A DNA stretch of 64,000 nucleotides from Zhengella mangrovi (GTDB taxonomy: Bacteria > Pseudomonadota > Alphaproteobacteria > Rhizobiales > Rhizobiaceae). The translations under genes and the position numbers were made by a program. Every line of letters begins with the position of its first letter. Positions within the stretch are counted from its first letter, which is position 1. A model generated the notes under the pieces. The model had not been told where the DNA came from and ran no database searches. It saw only the letters and a list, made by a program, of their open reading frames with translations. Of this stretch, positions 11,121 through 20,143 are shown piece by piece. The stretch spans positions 33,632 through 97,631 of the forward strand of contig NZ_PDVP01000019.1 in NCBI RefSeq assembly GCF_002727065.1, given 5' to 3'.

Positions 11121-12251
11121 ATGAGCGAAACGTTCCAGTTCCGCCTTCTTGCGAGCGACGGCGGTGCGCGGCGCGGCGAAATCACCATGCCGCGCGGCAC
11201 GATCCGCACCCCGGCCTTCATGCCGGTGGGTACGGGCGGCACGGTGAAGGCCATGTACATGGACCAGGTGCGGGAGCTCGGCGCCGACATCATCCTCGGC
11301 AATACCTATCACCTGATGCTGCGGCCGGGTGCGGAACGGGTCGCCCGCCTCGGAGGACTGCACGACTTCGCCCGCTGGCCTTACCCGATCCTGACCGACA
11401 GCGGCGGTTTCCAGGTGATGTCGCTGGCGGCGCTGCGGAAGCTGGATGAGCGGGGTGTCACCTTCAAGTCGCATATCGACGGCGTGAAGTACGATATGAC
11501 GCCGGAACGGTCAATCGAGATCCAGGGCCTGCTCGATTCCGATATCCAGATGCAGCTCGACGAGTGCATTCGGCTGCCGGCGGAACGCGACGACGTGGAG
11601 CGAGCGATGGAGCTTTCGCTGCGCTGGGCGGACCGTTGCAAGGCCGCTTTCGGCGACCAGCCCGGAAAGGCGATGTTCGGCATCGTGCAGGGCGGCGACG
11701 TGCCGGACCTGCGGGTCCGCTCGGCGCAGGCGCTGGCCGCCATGGACCTGAAGGGCTACGCCGTCGGCGGGCTTGCCGTGGGTGAGCCGCAGGCGGTGAT
11801 GCTGGAGATGCTGGAGGCGGTCTGCCCGGTTCTGCCGGCGGAGAAGCCGCGTTACCTGATGGGGGTCGGGACACCGGACGACATGCTGAAATCGGTGGCG
11901 CGCGGCATCGACATGTTCGACTGCGTGATGCCGACCCGGGCCGGGCGGCACGGGCTGGCCTACACAAGGTTCGGCAAGATCAACCTGCGCAACGCCCGCC
12001 ATGCCGACGATCCGCGCCCGCTGGATGCCGAAAGCGATTGCCCGGCGGCGCGGGACTATTCCCGCGCCTACCTGCATCACCTGGTGCGCTCCGGCGAGGC
12101 GCTGGGCGGGATGCTGCTGACCTGGAACAACCTGGCCTATTACCAGCGCCTGATGCAGGGCGCGCGCGATGCCATCGAGGCCGGCCGCTACGGCAACTAC
12201 GTGGCCCAAACCCAGGCCGGCTGGGAGCGTGGCGACCTGCCGGCACTCTGA
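11121..12251 (+). CDS. tgt: tRNA-guanine transglycosylase (zinc-site variant)
   Basis: Exchanges guanine-34 for preQ1 in tRNAs with GUN anticodons, the step before QueA. The 376-residue product keeps the general base region [11 protein letters not shown] (Asp93) and the nucleophile in [11 protein letters not shown] (Asp267). The zinc site is unusual. The family pattern CxCxxC plus a His is reduced here to SDCPAA (Ser305, Cys307, Ala310), and the His is replaced by Asn336 in [10 protein letters not shown]. So three of four metal ligands are missing in an otherwise well-conserved enzyme. It is coupled to queA with a 3-nt gap. Confidence 0.95.
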   Translation: MSETFQFRLLASDGGARRGEITMPRGTIRTPAFMPVGTGGTVKAMYMDQVRELGADIILGNTYHLMLRPGAERVARLGGLHDFARWPYPILTDSGGFQVMSLAALRKLDERGVTFKSHIDGVKYDMTPERSIEIQGLLDSDIQMQLDECIRLPAERDDVERAMELSLRWADRCKAAFGDQPGKAMFGIVQGGDVPDLRVRSAQALAAMDLKGYAVGGLAVGEPQAVMLEMLEAVCPVLPAEKPRYLMGVGTPDDMLKSVARGIDMFDCVMPTRAGRHGLAYTRFGKINLRNARHADDPRPLDAESDCPAARDYSRAYLHHLVRSGEALGGMLLTWNNLAYYQRLMQGARDAIEAGRYGNYVAQTQAGWERGDLPAL

Positions 12252-12345
12252 CGGCCCGCGGGCGCAAGTTTTTCCGGCAGGGCAGAACCGCGGCGCAACC
12301 GGATGCGTAACTGGTTCGGTTGTCCCGTCGAAGGAGCTCAGGGTC

Positions 12346-12762
12346 GTGAAATATGCCGTCGCCTATCTCGCTGCGCTCGTCATCTTTTTGGCCATGGACT
12401 TTGTCTGGCTTGGCTATGTCGCGCGCAATTTCTACTGGAGCCGGATGGACAGCCTGCTTCTCGACCAGCCGCGCATGGGCGTCGCGGCGGTCTTCTACCT
12501 GGTGTGGGTGGCCGGCCTGGTGTGGTTTGCACTGGTCCCCGCCATGGGCACCGGGCTTCTTTCGACGGCGCTGGTGAACGGAGCGCTGTTCGGCCTTTTC
12601 ACCTATCTGACCTACAACGGGACCAATCTCGCGGTGCTGAAGGGATATGACCCGGTGATCGCGGTTACCGACACGAGCTGGGGCATGGTGGTCGGTGCGG
12701 TTTCCAGCGGTCTTGCCTTCGTCATCGTCCGGGCGCTCGGCCTGCTGGAGGCCGGGAACTGA
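12346..12762 (+). CDS. DUF2177 family membrane protein
   Basis: A 138-residue protein with four predicted membrane segments, starting from GTG behind a good AAGGAG (12331-12336). The opening KYAVAYLAALVIFLAMDFVWLGYVA and the central YLTYNGTNLAVLKGYDP are typical of DUF2177. Function is unknown; relatives are inner-membrane proteins. It is convergent with the DUF4864 gene, and their stop codons directly abut. Confidence 0.88.
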   Translation: MKYAVAYLAALVIFLAMDFVWLGYVARNFYWSRMDSLLLDQPRMGVAAVFYLVWVAGLVWFALVPAMGTGLLSTALVNGALFGLFTYLTYNGTNLAVLKGYDPVIAVTDTSWGMVVGAVSSGLAFVIVRALGLLEAGN

Positions 12763-13194
12763 TCACGCGGTCGGCAGATCGGCCGCCTTCAGCGACACGC
12801 CGGCGATTTTCCATGTCCCGTCCGGCTGACGCTGCATGCGATAGATCGCCTTCCAGCCCTTGCCATCGCCATCGACCAGCAGGACTTCCTGCAGTACCGT
12901 GTCGCCGGCCATGGGGATCGACTGTCCGAACGAGTAGGACGAGGGCCGCCGCACCGGCTGGTAGCCCTGCTCGACCATGGACATGAAGCGCTCCACGGTC
13001 GGAAAGAGGCGCTTGATGTTCGGCGCCGCGTAGGCATAGGCACCCTTCGCGTCATCGGCGAGAAAGGCTTCGAGCTGACCCTTGATGGCCGACTGGGCCC
13101 CGGTCATGTCCGGCGTTTCCTGGGCCGACAGGGGCGTGGCGAGGAGACATGCGGCCGCCATCAGGAACATTCTCCGGCTTGCTGCATTGTCCAT
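12763..13194 (-). CDS. DUF4864 family exported protein
   Basis: A 143-residue protein with an N-terminal export signal (MDNAASRRMFLMAAACLLATPLSA, with twin arginines at the start of the hydrophobic stretch) and a DUF4864 domain from about residue 35 to the end. Features include AIKGQLEAFLADDAKGAYAYAAPNIK and a C-terminal GTWKIAGVSL, consistent with an NTF2-like fold. An upstream in-frame ATG at 13209 exists, but GGAGGT lies between the two and fits the ATG at 13194. Function unknown; probably periplasmic. Confidence 0.83.
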   Translation of the reverse strand: MDNAASRRMFLMAAACLLATPLSAQETPDMTGAQSAIKGQLEAFLADDAKGAYAYAAPNIKRLFPTVERFMSMVEQGYQPVRRPSSYSFGQSIPMAGDTVLQEVLLVDGDGKGWKAIYRMQRQPDGTWKIAGVSLKAADLPTA

Positions 13195-13327
13195 GTTCAC
13201 CTCCCACATCTACAAGCATACCCTCACCAGTACGTATTCGATCACGATCCGGTTTCAAGCGCAGGCGAAATCGTCGGGGACCGGCCTTCATTCCGGACGT
13301 TTGTTGATCTAGACAAGGGGTGGATGC

Positions 13328-14770
13328 GTGAGTCGGACGGAGGGCGGGGTGTCGACCGAAGACTTGGATACCAAACCGGCGGAAGCCGAAGACACGGTGC
13401 CCGGTGCCGACATCTATGACGATGACGGCTACGTCCGCGCGTCCTATCTCGCCCACATCGGAGCGGCCATTGCGGATCGCGATACCGTCACGCTGAAGCG
13501 CGACGCGGGGGAACTGCACGAATCGGAACTGGCCGACCTGATCGAGGCCCTGATCCCCGACCAGCGCCGCGCGCTGGTGGAGTTGCTGGGATCCGATTTC
13601 GACCTTGCAGCGCTGACGGAAGTCGACGAGGCGATCCGGCTCGAAATCGTCGGATACCTGCCCAACGACCAGATCGCCCAGGCCGTTCAGGAACTGGATT
13701 CCGATGACGCGGTCTACATCCTGGAGGACCTCGAGGAAGAGGATCAGGACGAGATCCTGTCGCAACTGCCGTTCACCGAGCGCATTCGCCTGCGCCGGTC
13801 GCTGGACTATCCGGAAGAGACGGCCGGGCGGCGCATGCAGTCGGAATTCGTGGCCGTGCCGCCGTTCTGGACGGTCGGCCAGACCATCGACTACATGCGC
13901 GAGGACAAGGATCTGCCGGACAGTTTCTCGCAGGTCTTCGTCATCGATCCCACCTTCCGGCTTGTCGGTGCGGTCAATCTCGACCAGATCCTGCGCACCC
14001 AGCGCGGCACCAAGATCGAGGAGGTGATGCACGAAACGCGGCACGCCATCCCGGCCACGATGGACCAGGAAGAAGCGGCGCAGGTCTTCGAGCAATACGA
14101 CCTCCTGTCCGCCGCCGTGGTGGACGAGAACGAGCGTCTTGTCGGCGTGCTGACCATCGATGACGTCGTCGACGTCATCCAGCAGGAGGCGGAAGAAGAT
14201 ATCAAGCGCATGGGCGGCGTCGGCGACGAAGAACTGTCGGACAGCGTCATGGAAACGGCCCGGTCGCGCTTCCTCTGGCTGCTGATCAACCTTGGAACCG
14301 CGGTGCTGGCCTCGCTGGTCATCGGCCTTTTCGACGCGACGATCGAGCAGATGGTGGCGCTGGCGGTGCTGATGCCGATCGTGGCCTCGATGGGCGGCAA
14401 CGCGGCCACGCAGACCATGACCGTGGCGGTGCGCGCGCTCGCCACCCGCGACATCGACATCTACAACGCCGGCCGCGTCATACGCCGCGAAACCATGGTC
14501 GGCATGCTCAACGGGGTGCTCTTCGCGGCGATCATCGGCCTTGTCGCCGGCCTGTGGTTCGACAACCTCGGACTCGGCGCGGTCATCGCCATGGCGATGG
14601 TGGTCAACATGCTGGCCGCCGCGCTGGCAGGTATCCTCATCCCGCTGTTGCTGGACCGGGTGGGTGCGGACCCCGCGATTGCCTCGGGCGTTTTCGTGAC
14701 GACGGTGACCGATGTCGTCGGATTCTTTGCCTTCCTGTCGTTTGCCGCCTGGTGGTTCTCGCTGCGCTGA
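13328..14770 (+). CDS. mgtE: MgtE-type magnesium transporter
   Basis: Mg2+-selective channel/transporter of the inner membrane. The 480-residue product has an acidic N-domain of superhelical repeats (about residues 40-155), two CBS domains (about 165-285, including VDENERLVGVLTIDDVVDVI) that sense cytosolic Mg2+, and five C-terminal membrane helices with the signature PIVASMGGNAATQTM. It starts from GTG with AAGGGG upstream; the nearby ATG at 13324 is out of frame. No Mg2+ riboswitch was recognised in the short leader. Confidence 0.94.
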   Translation: MSRTEGGVSTEDLDTKPAEAEDTVPGADIYDDDGYVRASYLAHIGAAIADRDTVTLKRDAGELHESELADLIEALIPDQRRALVELLGSDFDLAALTEVDEAIRLEIVGYLPNDQIAQAVQELDSDDAVYILEDLEEEDQDEILSQLPFTERIRLRRSLDYPEETAGRRMQSEFVAVPPFWTVGQTIDYMREDKDLPDSFSQVFVIDPTFRLVGAVNLDQILRTQRGTKIEEVMHETRHAIPATMDQEEAAQVFEQYDLLSAAVVDENERLVGVLTIDDVVDVIQQEAEEDIKRMGGVGDEELSDSVMETARSRFLWLLINLGTAVLASLVIGLFDATIEQMVALAVLMPIVASMGGNAATQTMTVAVRALATRDIDIYNAGRVIRRETMVGMLNGVLFAAIIGLVAGLWFDNLGLGAVIAMAMVVNMLAAALAGILIPLLLDRVGADPAIASGVFVTTVTDVVGFFAFLSFAAWWFSLR

Positions 14771-14885
14771 TCCGGGCGGAGGAAACGGCGGAACACGGCG
14801 GATAACCATGCGCGGCGCCGGCATTCCGGCGATACGGGACAGCCGGCAGCACCGGCAGATCGGCAATCGTTGAAAAATTTGACTT

Positions 14886-14893
14886 TTACGTAA
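14886..14893. promoter_or_regulatory. TTACGTAA palindrome upstream of the MerR gene
   Basis: A perfect 8-bp palindrome inside TTTTACGTAAGAGTTA, 47 bp upstream of the MerR-type gene. Proteobacterial LiuR regulators are known to bind ACGTAA-containing palindromes, so self-regulation is plausible. Short site, so low certainty. Confidence 0.3.
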
Positions 14894-14940
14894 GAGTTAT
14901 GCAGTCTGCCTGACCAATGACTTGAAGGCGGGCGACCGGC

Positions 14941-15327
14941 ATGCGTGAATTCTACACCATCACCGAATTGACCAAGGAGTTCGGGATTTCCACCCGGACG
15001 CTGCGGTTCTACGAGGACGAGGGGCTGATCCAGCCACACCGCAGGGGCCGCACGCGATTGTACCGTCCGGCGGACCGCCATCTCATCAAGCAGATCATGC
15101 GCGGCAAGCGGTTGGGTTTCTCCATCGCCGAGATTCGCGAGATCATCCAGATGTACAGGGAGCCGCCGGGCGAGGCGGGTCAACTGAAGACCATCATCTC
15201 CAAGATCGATGCCCGGCGCGAAGAACTGCGCCAGAAACGCCGTGACCTGGAAGAGACGCTGGCCGAGCTCGACCGCTCGGAAGAGGCCTGCCTGGAGCGG
15301 CTGGCCGAACTGGGCGTGACGACCTGA
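14941..15327 (+). CDS. MerR family transcriptional regulator (LiuR-like)
   Basis: A 128-residue DNA-binding regulator. The winged helix opens FYTITELTKEFGISTRTLRFYEDEGLI, followed by QIMRGKRLGFSIAEIREII, the typical MerR second helix pair, and a C-terminal dimerisation coiled coil (about residues 78-120). There are no metal-binding cysteine clusters, so it is not a metal sensor. The closest match I recognise is the LiuR subgroup controlling branched-chain amino-acid and fatty-acid catabolism, but no such genes adjoin it here, so its targets are unknown. Confidence 0.85.
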   Translation: MREFYTITELTKEFGISTRTLRFYEDEGLIQPHRRGRTRLYRPADRHLIKQIMRGKRLGFSIAEIREIIQMYREPPGEAGQLKTIISKIDARREELRQKRRDLEETLAELDRSEEACLERLAELGVTT

Positions 15328-15363
15328 CTCCCTGATTCTCCAAGGCCGTCACCGGCCGGAGGA

Positions 15364-15846
15364 TCAGAACCAGCGCCGGACCTTTTTCATGTAGTCGCGA
15401 TAAGGCTTGCCGAAGCGGTGGGCGAGATGGCGTTCCTCGCGCTCGATGGCGAGTTTCTGCGTTGCGAAGGCGGCGGCGAAGGCGAAGAGGATGAACCACG
15501 CGATGCCGGATACGAGACCGACACCGATGAGCAGCAGCGTGTTGCCGAGATAGATCGGGTTGCGGGACACCTTGTAGGGGCCCGACGCGACCAGGTGATC
15601 GGAGCGGCGATTTGGCCAGATGGTGGTCCGGGCGCGGTGCAGCGTCGCCATGGCCGAGAGGTCGAGGGCCAGTGCTGCCAGGATCACGACGCCGCCGGTG
15701 GCGAACAGCAGGTCGGAGAACGGGTGAGGAATCCAGCCGATGCCCAGCGGATAGGCGACCTGGGCAGCGATGGCCGCGAGGATGGCGATAGCGTAAAGAA
15801 CCGGTGGCCAGGGAAACCGGTTCGGCCGTTCCAGGTCTGTCGTCAT
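15364..15846 (-). CDS. Isoprenylcysteine/phospholipid methyltransferase family protein
   Basis: A 160-residue integral membrane protein with about four helices and the ICMT/PEMT signature SGPYKVSRNPIYLGNTLLLIG, where S-adenosylmethionine binds, followed by EREERHLAHRFGKPYRDYMKKVRRW. The substrate is not predictable; bacterial members may methylate lipids or small membrane substrates. The start at 15846 is supported by an ATGA overlap with the stop of the upstream DUF1624 gene, so the two are translationally coupled. Confidence 0.9.
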   Translation of the reverse strand: MTTDLERPNRFPWPPVLYAIAILAAIAAQVAYPLGIGWIPHPFSDLLFATGGVVILAALALDLSAMATLHRARTTIWPNRRSDHLVASGPYKVSRNPIYLGNTLLLIGVGLVSGIAWFILFAFAAAFATQKLAIEREERHLAHRFGKPYRDYMKKVRRWF

Positions 15847-16832
15847 TGGCTTTGATCCCCCGTTGTATCCTGCGGACTTTCGCACAAGGCCCTTGCCGCG
15901 GCTACAGCGTCGTTTGCGCCGGCCGAGCGGTTGCCGCGCAACACCGGACCGAGCATGCCGCGCTGATCCAGTTCATCGAGCACGCAGAGGCACCAGGCGC
16001 GGCAGAATTCCTCGTCGTTCGTGGTCATGCACTGGGCTTCGCAGCCGGGCCTTGCGTCACCGACGGTCACCGCCGGCGGGAAAAGTTGCGCCCAGGTCCA
16101 TACCATGGCGATCAGCACCGGCTGGTGGACCAGGTAGACGGCGAGGCTGTGCCGGCCCGGCCAGGCCAGCCATGCCGGCGTGCGGGCATTGAGCCTCGAG
16201 TTTCGCAGGGCCTCGAACCAGCCGCGGCTGCGGCCAAGCTGCGCCAGCGCCATGCCGGCGAGGACCGCCCCTGTCCAGGGAAACACCGGCACGTAGTCGT
16301 TCGACATGGGCGGCAGCGGCGCCAGGCCGACCCACCAAAGCCAGGGGGAGGCGAACAGCGGGTCGCGAAAGACGGCGGGCAGGGCGACGATGGCGGCCGC
16401 GGCCACGGCGGTCACGACCCAGGGCAGGCGGAGGAAGGCAAGGCCGATCACGCTCGCGAGCGCGATCTGGTGGAGGATCCCGAAGAATATGTAGGTGTCC
16501 GGCATGGCATACCATGTCGCCACCGTGATCAGCGCGGCGGCGGCGGACACCCTGAGCAGCCGGTCGAGCCACGGGCGCCAGCGCAGGCCACGGCCGTGGC
16601 CAAGCACGAGAGAGATGCCGGCCAGCACCAGGAAGGAGGTGGCTATCGAGCGCGCAAAGACCTTCCATGCGCCGAAACCGGCGGTGCCGCTCTCGACATA
16701 GCCGAAATATTCCAGATCCCAGGTGAAGTGGTAGACCGCCATGGCGACCAGCGCGACCGCCCGGGCGGCATCGATCGCCACGATGCGCCCCTTGCCCGTT
16801 TGCGGTGATGCCATAAACTGCTGTTCAACCAT
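15843..16832 (-). CDS. DUF1624 / heparan-alpha-glucosaminide N-acetyltransferase-like membrane protein
   Basis: A polytopic membrane protein of 329 residues. After the N-terminal RIVAIDAARAVALVAMAVYHFTWDLEYFGY comes a series of about eight hydrophobic segments, the usual pattern of membrane acyltransferases of the DUF1624 family. Its C-terminal 80 residues are cysteine-rich (PGCEAQC, FCRAWCLCVLDEL), an extension I would not expect from the core family. The in-frame TTG at 16850 and the ATG at 16814 are alternative starts. It overlaps the downstream methyltransferase by 4 nt. Confidence 0.82.
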   Translation of the reverse strand: MVEQQFMASPQTGKGRIVAIDAARAVALVAMAVYHFTWDLEYFGYVESGTAGFGAWKVFARSIATSFLVLAGISLVLGHGRGLRWRPWLDRLLRVSAAAALITVATWYAMPDTYIFFGILHQIALASVIGLAFLRLPWVVTAVAAAAIVALPAVFRDPLFASPWLWWVGLAPLPPMSNDYVPVFPWTGAVLAGMALAQLGRSRGWFEALRNSRLNARTPAWLAWPGRHSLAVYLVHQPVLIAMVWTWAQLFPPAVTVGDARPGCEAQCMTTNDEEFCRAWCLCVLDELDQRGMLGPVLRGNRSAGANDAVAAARALCESPQDTTGDQSQ

Positions 16833-16894
16833 GACTGACAGGTATTTCAACCGGGTGCGTCCCGGTCAATCGACAAAACGGGAAAGGAACCATC

Positions 16895-17725
16895 ATGCAC
16901 AGGGTTGAGGCGAACGGGGCATCCATTCCAGCCATCGGAATGGGGACATGGACGCTGGAAGGCGATCATTGCGCCGAGATGGTCGCCGAGGCATTGCGGG
17001 TCGGCTACCGCCACATCGATACGGCCGCCAAGTACGGCAACGAGGCTGCCGTGGGAGCGGGTCTGCGCGCTTCCGGCATGGCGCGCGACGACTATTTTCT
17101 CACCACCAAGGTCTGGTTCACGGATATCGCGGATGGCGACCTTCAGCGTTCGGCAGAGGCAAGCCTCGAGCGCCTCGGCGTCGATGCCGTCGACCTGCTG
17201 CTGATCCACTGGCCCAACCCGGCCATTCCGCTGGCCGATTCGATTCGGGCGCTGAACGCGGTGAAGGCGGCCGGTATGGCGCGGCACATCGGCGTCTCGA
17301 ACTTCCCCACGGCGCTGCTCGCCGAGGCGCTGCATCTTTCGGGCGAACCGCTGGTCTGCAACCAGGTCGAGTACCATCCGTATCTCGACCAGGACAAGAT
17401 GCTCGCCATGGTGCGTACCAACGGAATGGCGCTCACGTCCTACTGCCCGCTTTATCGCGGCGGCGCGCTCTTCGATGAGCCCGCGGTACGGGATGCCGCC
17501 AGCTCCCATGGCCGCACGCCGGGCCAGATCGTGCTGCGCTGGCACGTGCAGCAGGACAGCGTGATCGCCATTCCGCGCACGTCGAAGCCCGAGCGGCTTT
17601 CCGAAAACCTGTCGGTTTTCGATTTTGCGCTGACGGACGGCGAGATGGCCGCCATCTCGGCGCTGCGGAAGCGGCATGAGCGGATCTGCGACTTCGACTT
17701 CTCGCCCGTCTGGGATGCCGCATGA
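16895..17725 (+). CDS. Aldo/keto reductase
   Basis: A 276-residue NADPH-dependent TIM-barrel oxidoreductase. The catalytic tetrad is complete: Asp42 (HIDTAAKYGNE), Tyr47, Lys72 (TTKVWF) and His105 (LLIHWP). The signature IGVSNFPTALL and the C-terminal cofactor loop IPRTSKPERLSENL are present. It resembles the 2,5-diketo-gluconate reductase branch, but the substrate is not predictable. Its stop overlaps the mscS start by 4 nt, so the genes are coupled. Confidence 0.93.
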   Translation: MHRVEANGASIPAIGMGTWTLEGDHCAEMVAEALRVGYRHIDTAAKYGNEAAVGAGLRASGMARDDYFLTTKVWFTDIADGDLQRSAEASLERLGVDAVDLLLIHWPNPAIPLADSIRALNAVKAAGMARHIGVSNFPTALLAEALHLSGEPLVCNQVEYHPYLDQDKMLAMVRTNGMALTSYCPLYRGGALFDEPAVRDAASSHGRTPGQIVLRWHVQQDSVIAIPRTSKPERLSENLSVFDFALTDGEMAAISALRKRHERICDFDFSPVWDAA

Positions 17726-19077
17726 GCCAATCCCTTGCCGACCTGGTTGCCGCGCTGGGGCGCAACATCGAGAGCCTGATCGGCTCGATCGATCCGCTCT
17801 GGTCCGGCATCCAGGTGGCAATCGCGGCCTGGGTCTTCCTGGTGGCCTGGCTGGTCTCGCTGCGCGTGGAGCCGGCGCTGGAAGAACGGGCGCGGCGCAT
17901 CAAGGGGCATCCGGGGCTGCTTCGCATGGTGGTCGCGTTCCTGCGGCGCAGCGAGTGGGTCCTGTTCATCGCCGCCATGGCGGTCACGCTTTCGATCATG
18001 CGGGCCGTCACGTGGCCGAGCCGCTCCTGGCTGATTTCGCTCATTCTTTCGCTGGCGACGCTCTGGCTCGTCATCTCGGTGCTGTCGCGCGTGATCCGCA
18101 ACCGGACCTTCGCCCGGACGGTTGCCTATGCCGGCTGGATCTGGGCGGCCATCCTCGTCCTCGGGGTCTCGACACAGGTCCACGACCTGCTGGACAGCCT
18201 GGCGCTGACGATCGGCTCGGCCCGCATATCGCTCTGGTTCGCGATGCAGTCGCTGTTTGCGCTGGGGATCACGCTCTGGCTGGCGACGGGCATCGGCAAT
18301 TTTCTCGACCAGCGTCTGCAGCGCAGCGACGACCTGACGCCGTCACTGCGGGTGCTTCTGGGCAAGGTCGTCAAGATTGCCCTGGTGCTCCTGGCGAGTG
18401 CTGTCGCGCTGTCCTCGCTCGGCATCGACCTGACGGCGCTGACCGTCTTTTCCGGCGCCGTCGGCGTGGGGCTCGGCTTTGGCCTGCAGAAGGTGGTGTC
18501 GAATTTCATCAGCGGAATCATCATCCTGCTGGACCGGTCGATCAAGCCGGGCGACACGATATCGCTGGGCGAAACCTTCGGATGGATTCGCGAACTCAGG
18601 GCCCGCTTCGTCTCGGTGGTGACGCGTGACGGCAAGGAATACCTGATCCCCAACGAGGAGTTCATCACCAACCGGGTGGTCAACTGGTCGTTCACGGACC
18701 AGCTCGTACGCCTCGATGTCGACTTCGGGGTGTCCTATGATTCCGATCCGCACGAGGTGTCGCGGCTCGCCATCGAGGCCTGCAAGGGAGCGGCACCGCG
18801 CGTGCAGTCGCATCCTTCCCCGGTATGCTGGCTGATCGGTTTCGGCGACAGTTCGCTCGATTTCGTACTGCGGTTCTGGATCGCGGATCCGCAGGCGGGG
18901 CTGACGAACGTCCGCGGCGCGGTGATGATGGCGCTGTGGGACACGTTCAAGGCGAACGGCGTGGGCATCCCGTTCCCGCATCGCGAGATCATCATGCGCA
19001 CGCCAGTCGAGGTCACGGGCATGGAGCCGGGTGAGCCGGCAACCGCCCGGCGGCGCACAACGAGGCAAAAGGACTGA
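17722..19077 (+). CDS. MscS family mechanosensitive ion channel
   Basis: A 451-residue channel that should release solutes on hypo-osmotic shock. Hydrophobic segments cover roughly residues 30-55, 75-95, 105-125, 140-170 and 180-200. They are followed by the pore helix TAVFSGAVGVGLGFGLQKVVSNFISGIII-type motif (Gly/Ala-rich, about 235-270), the beta domain beginning LDRSIKPGDTISLGE, and the alpha/beta C-terminal cytoplasmic domain. The ATGA overlap with the aldo/keto reductase gene fixes the start. Confidence 0.94.
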   Translation: MSQSLADLVAALGRNIESLIGSIDPLWSGIQVAIAAWVFLVAWLVSLRVEPALEERARRIKGHPGLLRMVVAFLRRSEWVLFIAAMAVTLSIMRAVTWPSRSWLISLILSLATLWLVISVLSRVIRNRTFARTVAYAGWIWAAILVLGVSTQVHDLLDSLALTIGSARISLWFAMQSLFALGITLWLATGIGNFLDQRLQRSDDLTPSLRVLLGKVVKIALVLLASAVALSSLGIDLTALTVFSGAVGVGLGFGLQKVVSNFISGIIILLDRSIKPGDTISLGETFGWIRELRARFVSVVTRDGKEYLIPNEEFITNRVVNWSFTDQLVRLDVDFGVSYDSDPHEVSRLAIEACKGAAPRVQSHPSPVCWLIGFGDSSLDFVLRFWIADPQAGLTNVRGAVMMALWDTFKANGVGIPFPHREIIMRTPVEVTGMEPGEPATARRRTTRQKD

Positions 19078-19085
19078 CCCGCCCG

Positions 19086-19880
19086 ATGTTCTTCTACCTG
19101 TCGAAGATCCTGTGGTTCCTCATCCAGCCGGTCGGCCTGCTGTTCGTCTTCATGCTGCTGACCGGCTTTTCGGCGCTGCTCGACTGGAAGCGGATGACGG
19201 TGCTGCTGTCATCGGCCGGCCTTGTGCTGCTGGTCGTGTGCGCGTGGACCAATGTCGGGCAGATGCTCCTGAATCCGCTGGAAGAGCGCTTCCCGCGGCC
19301 CGATCCGGTGCCGGATACCGTCACGGGCGTCATTATCCTCGGCGGCGGCATGGCGGGGGCGGTCAATCTGGCGCGCGGCGGCCACGAGCTGGAAGACGCC
19401 GGCGACCGGTTCGTCGAGGGCGCGATCCTCGCGCGGCGCTATCCGCAGGCCCGTATCGTCATCTCGGGCGGCTCCGGGGCGCTGATCGGCGAAGGCGAGG
19501 GAGACGCGGCGAGCGGCGAACGGCTGATGACGGCCCTTGGCGTGAGCGAAGACCGGCTGCTGCTGGAAAACCGCTCGCGCAACACCGACGAGAACGCCCG
19601 GTTCACCCGCGACCTCGTCAAGCCGGGGAGCGGTGAAACCTGGCTGCTCGTCACCTCGGCCTTCCACATGCCCCGCGCGATGGCCCTGTTCCGCAAGGCG
19701 GGTTTCGACGTCGTGGCCTGGCCGGTGGACTACCGGACGCCCGGACCGCGCGGCCTCGCCTTTGCCCGCCGTTCGCCCACCGATGCTCTGGACGAGACGA
19801 CACTTGGGCTTCGTGAGTGGATCGGACTCGCCGCCTACTACATGACCGGCCGGATACCTCAGCTGTTCCCGTCGCCCTGA
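19086..19880 (+). CDS. YdcF/ElyC family DUF218 protein
   Basis: A 264-residue envelope protein with two N-terminal membrane helices (about residues 5-30 and 37-57) and a periplasmic DUF218 domain. The domain shows VIILGGGM, ARIVISGGSG, ENRSRNTDENARFT and LLVTSAFHMPRAMALFRKAGF, the conserved blocks of this family. E. coli ElyC, a relative, affects peptidoglycan and lipid-carrier metabolism. It lies 8 nt after mscS, and its end overlaps the convergent DUF3253 gene by 22 nt. Confidence 0.9.
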   Translation: MFFYLSKILWFLIQPVGLLFVFMLLTGFSALLDWKRMTVLLSSAGLVLLVVCAWTNVGQMLLNPLEERFPRPDPVPDTVTGVIILGGGMAGAVNLARGGHELEDAGDRFVEGAILARRYPQARIVISGGSGALIGEGEGDAASGERLMTALGVSEDRLLLENRSRNTDENARFTRDLVKPGSGETWLLVTSAFHMPRAMALFRKAGFDVVAWPVDYRTPGPRGLAFARRSPTDALDETTLGLREWIGLAAYYMTGRIPQLFPSP

Positions 19881-20143
19881 TCTCCCGGCAGGGTGATGCG
19901 ATAGACGCCCTTGAAATTGTCGGGATCGACCGGCTTTCCCTTGCGCAGGATCACAATGTCGCCGCCGCGCGCCATGGTCACGGCAACGTCCCGGATCGGT
20001 TTCATCAGCCGCCTCCACTGCTTCTCGTCCGGTCCGGCGAGCGCGCGCGCGGCCTCGGACGGGCAGATCGACTTGCCCCGACCTCGGTCCCCTGCAAGCG
20101 AGAGAATGGTGTCGCGCAACTGTTGCCTGGTCGTCGTTGTCAT
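19859..20143 (-). CDS. DUF3253 family protein
   Basis: A 94-residue basic protein starting MTTTTRQQLRDTILSLAGDR. It contains SICPSEAARALAGPDEKQWRRLMKPIR and GGDIVILRKGKPVDPDNFKGVYRI, which match the small winged-helix-like DUF3253 family. The open frame extends upstream, but the first 28 codons are unlike the family, so I take the ATG at 20143. Function is unknown; a nucleic-acid-binding role is possible. It is convergent with, and overlaps, the ydcF-like gene. Confidence 0.82.
   Translation of the reverse strand: MTTTTRQQLRDTILSLAGDRGRGKSICPSEAARALAGPDEKQWRRLMKPIRDVAVTMARGGDIVILRKGKPVDPDNFKGVYRITLPGDQGDGNS

Noticed and set aside
12252..12345. Terminator after tgt (GCCCGCGGGC followed by GCAAGTTTTT)
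   Set aside because: The palindrome has no room for a loop, so a stable hairpin is unlikely.
13195..13327. Magnesium riboswitch before mgtE
   Set aside because: The leader is too short and lacks the conserved elements of known Mg2+-sensing RNAs.
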